Assembly (NCBI GenBank): GCA_016281475.1
Contig: JAEEIS010000015.1
Span: 1 to 23,276 of the forward strand
DNA length: 23,276 nucleotides
Direction: 5' to 3'
DNA from: Bacteroidales bacterium
Lineage (GTDB): Bacteria; Bacteroidota; Bacteroidia; Bacteroidales; P3
Numbering within the stretch: position 1 is the first letter of the stretch; the number at the start of each line of letters is the position of its first letter. The position numbers were made by a program, and so were the translations under genes. The notes under the pieces are model-generated. The model saw only the letters and a program-made list of their open reading frames with translations. It searched no databases and was not told the DNA's origin. Of this stretch, positions 14,258-21,804 are shown in pieces.

Positions 14258-15665
14258 TGCCATTGCCCTGCTGCTGACACTCCTGCTATTCAGCATCCCG
14301 CTCAGAGCGCAAGACTACCCCTTCCTCCACCCCGAGGCAAACCGACTGCGCTACGATAGCACCTCCTCCACCATGCAGGCATTCATGCAAAAATTCCATC
14401 GTCTGCGCACCACCGGGCAGGGCAATGTCAGCATCATGCACATCGGCGGGTCGCACGTGCAGGCGGGCACACTCCCTCATCGCATCCGTACCAACATCCT
14501 CACCGCCTACCCCACCCTCGTCCATGGGCGCGGCCTCCTCTTCCCCTACTCGGCTGCCGCCAAATGCAACAACCCTGCCGACTATAAGGTACACTGCCTC
14601 GAGAAAGTGACCCTCACCCGCAACGTCTACAAGCAGCCCGAATACCCGCTGGGACTCTGCGGTATCGCCGTCACCGCCCACGACATCCCCACCAGCATAC
14701 AGATCTTATCCAACGAGAGTACGATAGACTACGGCGTGTCGCGCATTGTCGTGCTCGGCCACACCCCCGACGGCATTGTCCCCACACTCCGCTACGGCGA
14801 GGGCAACGAGACACTCCCCTCCTACATCGACAGTGCCAACCACCGCTACGTCTACAACCTGCGCCACGAAGTCGACTCCATCAACATCTATATCCCCTGC
14901 AAATCGGAGCAGCAGTTCACCCTCACCGGCGTACTGCTCGACAGCCGCCACCCCGGCATCACCTACCACTCCATCGGTGTCAACGGTGCTGCCGTGCCCG
15001 ACTACCTCAAGTGCAACCTCACCGCCGACCTCCGCCTCATCCGCCCCGACCTCGTCATCTTCGGCATCGGCATCAACGATGCCCACGCCGCCGACTTCGA
15101 CTCCGTGGCCTTCAAAAACAACTACCTCCGTCTCTGCGACTCCATCCGCAGCGTCAACCCCCAGTGCGCCTTCATCTTCATTACCAACAACGACTGCTAC
15201 CGCAAGACCGGCCGCCGCAAATACACCGTCAACCACAACGGCCTGCAAGTACAGCAGGTCTGCTACCGCCTAGCCCAACTGACAGGCGGTGCCGTGTGGG
15301 ACCAATTCGAAATCATGGGCGGACTCAAGTCCATGGAGAAATGGCAGAAGGCAGGGCTGGCGCAGAAGGACAAGGTGCACTTCACCCGCACTGGCTACCA
15401 ACTGCTGGGCGACCTCTTCTACCAAGCCCTCAGCCACGAGATAGAGCACTACCAGCCTGCCCCCCTCAAGGATACCCAGTCGAAACGACACGCCGTGCAG
15501 CAAAACTCAAATGGAGAGAAACCGTTGCCGCGCGGACTCCGTCGCAAGCCCAAGACCCGACAAGTCTCCATCACACCCAAACCCTCTGCGGAACACGACA
15601 CCCCCGCCACCACACCCAACGAAAACAATTCCTCTCGTGACAGATTTCCTTACATACCTGACTAA
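14244..15665 (+). CDS. SGNH/GDSL-family hydrolase or acyl esterase, second copy
   Basis: A 473-residue exported protein with signal peptide NAIALLLTLLLFSIPLRAQ. The start at 14244 follows an AAAGGAG-like ribosome site inside the previous gene, which is unusual in this window. The nucleophile block reads IMHIGGSHVQAG (Gly-Gly-Ser70-His71), where most relatives have GDS. The Asn block is GIGIND (Asn278, Asp279) and the His block is DKVHFTRTGY (Asp376, His379). The last ~65 residues are a basic, proline-rich tail that overlaps the MBOAT start. It is a diverged relative of the preceding SGNH gene; both probably act with the MBOAT protein in O-acylation of an extracytoplasmic polymer, which is inferred from position. 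Confidence 0.83.
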   Translation: MYKNNAIALLLTLLLFSIPLRAQDYPFLHPEANRLRYDSTSSTMQAFMQKFHRLRTTGQGNVSIMHIGGSHVQAGTLPHRIRTNILTAYPTLVHGRGLLFPYSAAAKCNNPADYKVHCLEKVTLTRNVYKQPEYPLGLCGIAVTAHDIPTSIQILSNESTIDYGVSRIVVLGHTPDGIVPTLRYGEGNETLPSYIDSANHRYVYNLRHEVDSINIYIPCKSEQQFTLTGVLLDSRHPGITYHSIGVNGAAVPDYLKCNLTADLRLIRPDLVIFGIGINDAHAADFDSVAFKNNYLRLCDSIRSVNPQCAFIFITNNDCYRKTGRRKYTVNHNGLQVQQVCYRLAQLTGGAVWDQFEIMGGLKSMEKWQKAGLAQKDKVHFTRTGYQLLGDLFYQALSHEIEHYQPAPLKDTQSKRHAVQQNSNGEKPLPRGLRRKPKTRQVSITPKPSAEHDTPATTPNENNSSRDRFPYIPD

Positions 15666-17544
15666 CCTCTTCGCTTTCGACAGCGACCATCCCTTGCTCT
15701 TCACCCAGTTCCACTTCTGGGCCTTCTTCTTCATCGTCTATATTGGCTTCTGCCTTATCGTGTCGGTAGGCGAAAAACATGCTCGGCGCAAGCTCACCCA
15801 CCTCCCCACTGGGCAGCGTATCGGCAAAGCACGCCGCCTCTGGCGCAATGGCTACCTCTTCCTCGTCAGCCTTTTCTTCTACTACAAGACCTCAGGCTAT
15901 TACGTCGGCCTCCTCATCTTCTCCACCATCGTAGGCTACCTGCTGGGCATCTGGTTCGACAACCTAGCCCACCGCCAGGCCGCCACCGGCCGTTCCACTC
16001 AAACCCGACGCAAGACCCTCATGGTCATTGGCGTGGTCATCAACCTCGCCGTGCTCTGCTACTTCAAATACGCCTACTTTTTCACCGACATCTTCAACAC
16101 CATCGCCTCCACCCACTACTCTATTGCCAACGTCATCATCCTTCCTGTCGGCATCAGCTTCTTCACCTTTCAAAACATCAGCTACATCGTCGATGTCTAT
16201 AAAGGCAAGGTGCACCATGCCGATAACATTCTCGACTTCGGCTTCTACACCACCTTCTTCCCCCAGCTTGTGGCAGGACCCATCATCCGCGCCGACCAGT
16301 TTGTGCCCCAACTTTACAAGCCCTACTTCCTCAGCCGTAGGCAATTCGGCATAGCAGTGTTCTGGATTCTGAACGGATTGGTCAAAAAACTGGTGCTCAG
16401 CGACTACTTGGCAGTGTCGTTCGTCGACCGCGTGTTCGACAACCCTCTGCTCTACACCCCCTTCGAAAATTTCTCTGCCCTGCTGGTCTACTCCCTGCAA
16501 GTCTATGCCGACTTCTCAGGCTACACCGACATAGCCATCGGTGTAGCGATGCTGATGGGTTTCTACCTACCCACCAACTTCAACTCGCCCTACAAGGCCA
16601 CCAACCCCGCAGGCTTCTGGAAACGGTGGCACATCTCGCTTAGCAACTGGCTGAAAGACTATCTCTACATACCCCTCGGTGGCAACCGCAACGCCACCGC
16701 CGCCACCTTCATCATCCCCACCGTCATGCTCCTCGTGGTGGTGCTGATGGCCAAGACCCGCTGGGTGACGCTCGCCGCCATCGTCGCAGTGGTGGTGCTG
16801 GCGCTGGTCTACCTCATCTTCCCGCGGCATCGCAAGGATTTCTCTACCAATCTCAACAACTTCGACACTATGCTCCTGGGCGGCATGTGGCATGGAGCAT
16901 CGTTCAACTTCATCACTTGGGGCGCTCTCAACGGCCTGGGCATACTGGTCTACAAGAGCTGGAAGCGATGGGACCCTTGGGTACGCATGTTTGTCATCGC
17001 CCTCGTCTACATCGCCATCAAGGCGGCCTACCACTACTACCCCTACCCGGTGCTGAGCATGTTTCACTTTGCCTTTATGGTCATTGCCGCCGCCATCATC
17101 CTGCTCAACCTAGTGCCCGCCTTCGGGGGCAAACACTATCACGGCTCTAAGTTCAAGAGCGACGTCACGCTGGTGTGGAACACCTTCCTCACCTTTATCT
17201 TCATCAGCTTCACCCGCCTCTTCTTCCGCAGCGGCTCCAACCTCGACCCCGCCACCGCCAACGAGGTGGCTTGGCGCACCGCCACACAGATGGTAGAGCG
17301 CATCGGCGGGCACTGGAACCTCGGGCAGGTCCCCGCCATCGTGCAGAACTACTCCACCGTCTTCGTCATCTTCCTCGTCGGCATGGTGGTGCACTGGCTG
17401 CCCGACCGCTTGAAACGCCGCTACCGCCTATGGTTCGCCCAGATGCCGCTATGGCTGATGGTGCCGGTGGTGGTGCTGGCCGTGGTGGTCGTATACCAGT
17501 TCGTCACCGCCGACCTGCAACCCTTCATCTATTTCCAATTTTGA
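15637..17544 (+). CDS. MBOAT-family membrane O-acyltransferase (AlgI/DltB-like)
   Basis: MBOAT proteins move acyl groups, usually acetyl, across the inner membrane for transfer to surface polymers. The 635-residue protein has about twelve membrane helices. Signature segments are FFPQLVAGPIIRADQFVPQL, YADFSGYTDIAIGVAMLMGF, FWKRWHISLSNWLKDYLYIP (RWH at about 330-332) and GGMWHGASFNFITWG with the conserved catalytic His419. I choose GTG 15637 (VTDFLTYLTNLF); an upstream in-frame ATG at 15511 would add 42 Pro/Arg-rich residues that are simply the other frame of the SGNH gene. With GTG the overlap with the SGNH gene is 29 bases. The two SGNH genes upstream are its likely periplasmic partners. Confidence 0.93.
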   Translation: MTDFLTYLTNLFAFDSDHPLLFTQFHFWAFFFIVYIGFCLIVSVGEKHARRKLTHLPTGQRIGKARRLWRNGYLFLVSLFFYYKTSGYYVGLLIFSTIVGYLLGIWFDNLAHRQAATGRSTQTRRKTLMVIGVVINLAVLCYFKYAYFFTDIFNTIASTHYSIANVIILPVGISFFTFQNISYIVDVYKGKVHHADNILDFGFYTTFFPQLVAGPIIRADQFVPQLYKPYFLSRRQFGIAVFWILNGLVKKLVLSDYLAVSFVDRVFDNPLLYTPFENFSALLVYSLQVYADFSGYTDIAIGVAMLMGFYLPTNFNSPYKATNPAGFWKRWHISLSNWLKDYLYIPLGGNRNATAATFIIPTVMLLVVVLMAKTRWVTLAAIVAVVVLALVYLIFPRHRKDFSTNLNNFDTMLLGGMWHGASFNFITWGALNGLGILVYKSWKRWDPWVRMFVIALVYIAIKAAYHYYPYPVLSMFHFAFMVIAAAIILLNLVPAFGGKHYHGSKFKSDVTLVWNTFLTFIFISFTRLFFRSGSNLDPATANEVAWRTATQMVERIGGHWNLGQVPAIVQNYSTVFVIFLVGMVVHWLPDRLKRRYRLWFAQMPLWLMVPVVVLAVVVVYQFVTADLQPFIYFQF

Positions 17545-17573
17545 TGTTGCCACCATGTTGTGCGGCAGCCAAA

Positions 17574-17601
17574 TTTTAATTATTAATTTTTAATTTTCAA
17601 T
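17574..17601. repeat. Heptanucleotide array before the first LtaS-like gene
   Basis: Units TTTTAAT, TATTAAT, TTTTAAT, TTTCAAT end six bases before the ATG at 17608. Nearly the same array plus the bases CCCCC precedes the second LtaS-like gene. Confidence 0.7.
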
Positions 17602-17607
17602 TCCCCC

Positions 17608-19590
17608 ATGCCCAAACCCCTCCATCCCCTGCTGGCAGTATTCTGCAACCTGGCGTTGCTCTACCTGCTCTATTTCCTCTGCAGGGTGGTGTATGTGGCT
17701 GAATTTTGGGACGTCTATTCCGCCAGTTGGCAGCAGCTGAATCTATGGCAGCTCCTACGGGGAGGCTTTCGCTTCGACACCGCCGCCATCTGCTACACCA
17801 ACATTCCCTACCTCCTGTTGGCCCTGCTGCCCCTCTCGCCTAAGATACGGGACGGCAAGGCGTGGCGCACCGTCACCAAGACGGTGTATGTCGTACCCAA
17901 CGCCCTGGCACTTTGGACCAACCTGGTCGACACCGTCTACTCGCGCTACACAGGCCGTCGTACCACCAGCTCCTTCTTTTCCGAATTTGCAGGCGAGGGC
18001 AATCTTGGCGACATCTTCTTCACCGAGTTGCTACACCACTGGTATCTCGTTCTTATCGGTCTCGCCTTCCTTGCCGCGCTCATCCTCCTGTACGGGCAGG
18101 CACGGGGGTCAATAGGGCAGACACGGGGGGCTACCCCTACGGCCCATTATCTCGTCCACAGCCTCGCCACCCTCCTCTTCGCCCTCCTCAGCATTGTCGG
18201 CATGCGTGGCGGACTCTCCTACCACCGACCCCTCTCGCTAGCCGATGCGGGCGGCTATGTGGGTCAGGCAAAAGAGGCTAACATAGTCCTCAACACCCCA
18301 TTCTCCCTCATCCGCACCATGGGCAAGACCACCTTCACCGACCCCAGCTACTTCCCCCCCGACGAACTCGACCAAATCTACACCCCCCTTCGTAATTCAC
18401 AATTCACAATTCACAATTCACAATCAAACAAAAACGTCGTCATCCTCATCCTCGAATCCTTTGGCGAAGAATACTGGGGCTACTTCAATCACAATTCACA
18501 ATCCACAATTCACAATTCTCAACTCAGCTACACCCCCTTCCTCGACTCGCTAGCGGCACACAGCCTCACCTTCCGTCGCTCCTACGCCAACGGTCGCAAG
18601 AGCATCGATGCCCTCCCCTCCATCCTCAGCAGCATACCCATGTTTGTCGAGCCCTTCGTCCTCACCCGCTATGCCAACAACGAGGTTGAATCCATAGCCT
18701 CCTGCCTTCGCCGACAGGGCTACCGCACCGCCTTCTTCCATGGTGCCGACAACGCCTCGATGGGTTTCCGCTCCTACGCCCTCTCCACAGGCTTCGAACT
18801 CTACTACGGCATGGACGAGTACTGCGCCGACCCCCGTTTCGATGCGCAGGACGACTTCGACGGCTACTGGGCTATCTGGGACGAGGAGTTCATGCAATAC
18901 TTCGCCCTCACGCTCGACACCCTCACGCAACCCTTCCTCGCCACCCTCTTCACTGCCACCTCGCACCACCCCTTTCGCATTCCCCAACGCTATCAAGACA
19001 CTTTCAGTGGTGGCAACCTGCCCGTCTACCGCACCATACAGTACACCGACCACGCCCTGCGTCAGTTCTTCCGCGCCGCCAGCCAGATGCCCTGGTACGA
19101 CAGCACCCTCTTCGTCATCACCGCCGACCACACCAACGTGGGCGAGAGGGAGGAATACAAGACCGACCTGGGGCTCTTCCGTGTGCCGATACTCCTCTTC
19201 GACCCCTCCGGCACCCTGCCGCGCGGCACCCGCCCCGCCGTCATGCAGCAAATAGACATCATGCCCACCCTGCTGGGCCTCCTCGCCTACCCCTATCCCT
19301 ACCTCGCCTTCGGCATCGACATACTGGGCACCGCGCCCCGCGACAGCTGGGCGGTCAGCTACACCAACGGCATCTACCAATATGTCGTCGGCGACACCCT
19401 CCTTCATTTCGACGGCCAGAAGGTGGTAGGGCTCTACAACCTTGCTTCCGACACCCTCCTCAAGCACAACCTGCTGCGTCCCAACACGCCCCAGCCCGAC
19501 TGCCGCCACCTCAAAGCCATCATCCAGTCCTATATGCAACGCATGATAAACAACAAACTGGGCGGAGAACCTCCGCAGGTAACTAAATAG
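17608..19590 (+). CDS. LtaS/OpgB-type phosphotransferase (sulfatase fold), first copy
   Basis: A 660-residue inner-membrane enzyme of the lipoteichoic-acid-synthase/OpgB family, which moves phosphoglycerol or a similar group from a phospholipid to a glycan. About five N-terminal helices reach residue 215. An extracytoplasmic sulfatase-fold domain follows: NVVILILESF with metal-ligand Glu283, ANGRKSIDALPSILSSIPMF with Ser332 at the nucleophile position (Thr in LtaS), FTATSHHPF, YTDHALRQFF, FVITADHTN with Asp507-His508, and DIMPTLLG. It carries three intragenic repeats: a G-rich 21-bp pair (residues ~163-178) and two heptanucleotide arrays (residues ~263-274 and ~295-306). The close paralogue follows directly. 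Sulfatase activity is unlikely with this architecture; the glycan target is unknown. Confidence 0.88.
   Translation: MPKPLHPLLAVFCNLALLYLLYFLCRVVYVAEFWDVYSASWQQLNLWQLLRGGFRFDTAAICYTNIPYLLLALLPLSPKIRDGKAWRTVTKTVYVVPNALALWTNLVDTVYSRYTGRRTTSSFFSEFAGEGNLGDIFFTELLHHWYLVLIGLAFLAALILLYGQARGSIGQTRGATPTAHYLVHSLATLLFALLSIVGMRGGLSYHRPLSLADAGGYVGQAKEANIVLNTPFSLIRTMGKTTFTDPSYFPPDELDQIYTPLRNSQFTIHNSQSNKNVVILILESFGEEYWGYFNHNSQSTIHNSQLSYTPFLDSLAAHSLTFRRSYANGRKSIDALPSILSSIPMFVEPFVLTRYANNEVESIASCLRRQGYRTAFFHGADNASMGFRSYALSTGFELYYGMDEYCADPRFDAQDDFDGYWAIWDEEFMQYFALTLDTLTQPFLATLFTATSHHPFRIPQRYQDTFSGGNLPVYRTIQYTDHALRQFFRAASQMPWYDSTLFVITADHTNVGEREEYKTDLGLFRVPILLFDPSGTLPRGTRPAVMQQIDIMPTLLGLLAYPYPYLAFGIDILGTAPRDSWAVSYTNGIYQYVVGDTLLHFDGQKVVGLYNLASDTLLKHNLLRPNTPQPDCRHLKAIIQSYMQRMINNKLGGEPPQVTK
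18094..18144. repeat. G-rich 21-bp direct repeat inside the first LtaS-like gene
   Basis: GGGCAGGCACGGGGG (18094-18108) and GGGCAGACACGGGGG (18115-18129) are 21 bp apart, then CTACCCCTACGGCC follows. The run gives GQARGSIGQTRGATPTAH, against RPAKPFAKPTAH in the paralogue, so a net of about six codons is extra. G-richness is foreign to this C-rich gene. Confidence 0.75.
18394..18428. repeat. Heptanucleotide array (AATTCAC) in the first LtaS-like gene, site A
   Basis: Four perfect AATTCAC units (18394-18421) and a diverged fifth. It is translated as NSQFTIHNSQS just before the catalytic domain. The paralogue has an array at the same place. Confidence 0.93.
18490..18524. repeat. Heptanucleotide array (CACAATT) in the first LtaS-like gene, site B
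   Basis: Units CACAATT, CACAATC, CACAATT, CACAATT, CTCAACT, translated as HNSQSTIHNSQL. It lies shortly after metal-ligand Glu283. The paralogue reads YIGFYNSYPCHTPFLDS here and has no array, so this is an insertion in one copy only. Confidence 0.9.
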
Positions 19591-19622
19591 CAAAATTTCA
19601 ACATTCGAACGCGGTAGCCCAA

Positions 19623-19650
19623 TTTTAATTTTTAATTATTAATTTTTAAT
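19623..19650. repeat. Heptanucleotide array before the second LtaS-like gene
   Basis: Units TTTTAAT, TTTTAAT, TATTAAT, TTTTAAT, then CCCCC and the ATG at 19656. The layout copies that upstream of the first paralogue, so the duplication seems to have included the leader. Confidence 0.75.
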
Positions 19651-19655
19651 CCCCC

Positions 19656-21581
19656 ATGAAGCTCCGACCTCTCGCGCCACCGTTGGCACTGCTCTGCAAC
19701 CTAGCCCTCGCCTACCTGCTCTACTTCCTGTGCAGGATAGTCTACATCCTCGAATTTTGGGACCTCTATGCCGCAGGTTGGGGGCAGCTCTCCCTTGCCA
19801 ACCTGCTGAAGGGCGGCTTCGTCTTCGACACCTCCGCCATCCTCTACACCCACTTGGTCTATGCCGGTCTCATCCTGCTCCCTTGGCCACGCCGGTGGTA
19901 CGCCTCACGCGCATGGCACATCGTCGCCAAAACCCTCTACATCGTCACCAACACCCTCATGCTCAGCATTAACCTGGTCGACACCGTCTACTCGCGCTAC
20001 ACAGGCCGCCGCACCACCTGGACCTTCTTCTCCGAATTTGCGGGCGAAGGCAACCTTGGCGACATCTTCTTCATCGAACTGCTGCACCATTGGTATCTCC
20101 TGCTCATCGGCATCGCCTTCCTCGCCGCCCTCATCCTCCTCTACCGTCCGGCCAAACCCTTCGCCAAGCCCACCGCCCACTACCTCGTCCACAGCCTCGC
20201 CACCCTCCTCTTCATCCCCATCAGCATTATCGGCATGCGTGGCGGAGCCTCCACGGCCATCCGTCCCATCACCATCAGCAACGCCAACCAATACGTCAAC
20301 CAGCCATCAGAGGCCGCCATCGTGCTCAACACCCCCTTCTCCCTCATCCGCACCATGGGCAAGACCACTTTCACCGACCCCGGCTACTTCCCTCCTGACG
20401 AACTCGACCAAATCTACACCCCCCTCCACAATTCACCATTCACCATTCACAACTCACCATTCACAACTCACCATTCACAATCAAACAAAAACGTCGTCAT
20501 CCTCATCGTCGAATCCCTCGCCCGCGAATACATAGGCTTCTACAACTCCTACCCCTGCCACACCCCCTTCCTCGACTCGCTCATCAGCCACAGCCTCACC
20601 TTCAGCCAGTCCTACGCCAACGGCCGCAAGAGCATCGACGCCATGCCCTCCATCCTCAGCGGCATACCCATGTTCGTCGAGCCCTTCGTCCTCACAGGAT
20701 ACTCTCTCAACAACGTCAGCGGCATTGCGGGCGAGCTTTCCAAGGTAGGCTACCGCACCGCCTTCTTCCACGGTGCCGCGAACGGCTCCATGGGCTTCCA
20801 AGCCTTCGCCCGCAGCTCCGGCTTCGCCCAATACTACGGACGCACCGAGTACGATGCCGACCCCCGTTTTGGCGGCGACAAAGACTTCGACGGCACATGG
20901 GCCATCTGGGACGAGGAGTTCCTGCAATTCTACGCCCACCAGATGGACACTATGCAGCAGCCCTTCTGCACCGCCCTCTTCACCGCCACCTCGCACCACC
21001 CCTTCGTCGTTCCCGAACGCTACCGCCAGCAGTTCCACCAAGAGGGGCACCCCATGTACACCTGCATCCGCTACGTCGACCACGCCCTGCAGCACTTCTT
21101 CCACACCGCCAGCCAGATGCCCTGGTTCCAAAACACCCTCTTCGTCATCACCGCCGACCACACCAACCACACCGAGCGTCCCGAATATGCCAACACGCTG
21201 GGCAACCACAGCGTCCCCATCATCCTCTACGACCCCTCCGGCACCCTGCCGCGCGGCATGAGCGACGCAGTGGCGCAGCAGACCGACATCATGCCCACCC
21301 TCCTTGGCATCCTCCATTACCCCAACCCCTACCTCGCCTACGGCATCGACCTCCTCGCCACCCCCGCCGAGCAAAGCTGGGCCGTACACTACACGAGCGG
21401 CATCTACCAACTGGTCCGCCCCCACCGCCTGCTCCTCTTCGACGGCGAGCGCACCGTCGGCTACCAGGGCCTCGACTCCTATGCTCCGTCGCCCGCCGAC
21501 AGCATCGCCGACCTGCGCCTCCTCAAAGCCGTCATCCAGTCCTATATGCAGCGTATGGTAGCCAACCGGCTAACCCCCTAA
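19656..21581 (+). CDS. LtaS/OpgB-type phosphotransferase (sulfatase fold), second copy
   Basis: A 641-residue paralogue of the preceding gene with the same plan: about five N-terminal helices (LALAYLLYFLCRIVYILEFW early), then the sulfatase-fold domain. Key positions are NVVILIVESL with Glu286, ANGRKSIDAMPSILSGIPMF with Ser326, FTATSHHPF, YVDHALQHFF, FVITADHTN with Asp501-His502, and DIMPTLLG. Long stretches such as VDTVYSRYTGRRTT and SEFAGEGNLGDIFF are almost unchanged from the first copy, so the duplication is recent or kept similar by gene conversion. One heptanucleotide array of eight units encodes the linker before the catalytic domain (residues ~258-275). The two copies may differ in acceptor or donor; this cannot be read from the sequence. 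Confidence 0.88.
   Translation: MKLRPLAPPLALLCNLALAYLLYFLCRIVYILEFWDLYAAGWGQLSLANLLKGGFVFDTSAILYTHLVYAGLILLPWPRRWYASRAWHIVAKTLYIVTNTLMLSINLVDTVYSRYTGRRTTWTFFSEFAGEGNLGDIFFIELLHHWYLLLIGIAFLAALILLYRPAKPFAKPTAHYLVHSLATLLFIPISIIGMRGGASTAIRPITISNANQYVNQPSEAAIVLNTPFSLIRTMGKTTFTDPGYFPPDELDQIYTPLHNSPFTIHNSPFTTHHSQSNKNVVILIVESLAREYIGFYNSYPCHTPFLDSLISHSLTFSQSYANGRKSIDAMPSILSGIPMFVEPFVLTGYSLNNVSGIAGELSKVGYRTAFFHGAANGSMGFQAFARSSGFAQYYGRTEYDADPRFGGDKDFDGTWAIWDEEFLQFYAHQMDTMQQPFCTALFTATSHHPFVVPERYRQQFHQEGHPMYTCIRYVDHALQHFFHTASQMPWFQNTLFVITADHTNHTERPEYANTLGNHSVPIILYDPSGTLPRGMSDAVAQQTDIMPTLLGILHYPNPYLAYGIDLLATPAEQSWAVHYTSGIYQLVRPHRLLLFDGERTVGYQGLDSYAPSPADSIADLRLLKAVIQSYMQRMVANRLTP
20427..20482. repeat. Heptanucleotide array in the second LtaS-like gene
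   Basis: Eight units: CACAATT, CACCATT, CACCATT, CACAACT, CACCATT, CACAACT, CACCATT, CACAATC. It sits at the position equivalent to site A of the first copy but with more and more diverged units; the peptide alternates NSPFTIH-like and NSPFTTH-like heptapeptides. Confidence 0.93.
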
Positions 21582-21661
21582 CCAACCCCTACACACCCCC
21601 ACCTTCGCCCCACGTGACTCTCAGTTACTGCCGATGGCTCATAATCTGAACAAAACTAGTT

Positions 21662-21692
21662 CTTCGCTCCCTGAAGCGAAGATGGAGCGAAG
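21662..21692 (+). promoter_or_regulatory. Two mutually exclusive hairpins
   Basis: CTTCGCTCC (21662-21670) can pair with GGAGCGAAG (21684-21692) over 9 bp. Its first seven bases can instead pair with AGCGAAG at 21675-21681. The shared 5' arm makes the two folds exclusive. It may be an attenuator, a remnant terminator, or only a short direct repeat of AGCGAAGATG. Confidence 0.35.
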
Positions 21693-21770
21693 ATGATGCC
21701 AATAAGAATCAAAGAAAGGCAAAGGTAAGGGATGAAAAAAACAGTTTGACGGGCAATAAAAAATGAAAAA

Positions 21771-21798
21771 GAGAGTTATTGTTGGCGAAATAACTCTC
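21771..21798 (+). promoter_or_regulatory. Perfect 10-bp hairpin before the small ORF
   Basis: GAGAGTTATT (21771-21780) pairs with AATAACTCTC (21789-21798) around an 8-base loop. It ends six bases before the ATG of the small ORF. There is no T-tract after it, so a terminator is less likely than a leader structure. Confidence 0.55.
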
Positions 21799-21804
21799 AT
21801 ATTC

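Noticed and set aside
15511..15636. Upstream 42-codon extension of the MBOAT gene
   Set aside because: These codons overlap the conserved-frame SGNH tail and give Pro/Arg-rich sequence not seen in the family.
18550..19593. 347-codon open frame on the minus strand
   Set aside because: It is antisense to the first LtaS-like gene, and low-complexity Val/Gly/Glu-rich sequence is expected opposite C-ending codons. No domain is visible.
20481..21425. 314-codon open frame on the minus strand
   Set aside because: Antisense shadow of the second LtaS-like gene with the same Val/Gly/Glu bias.
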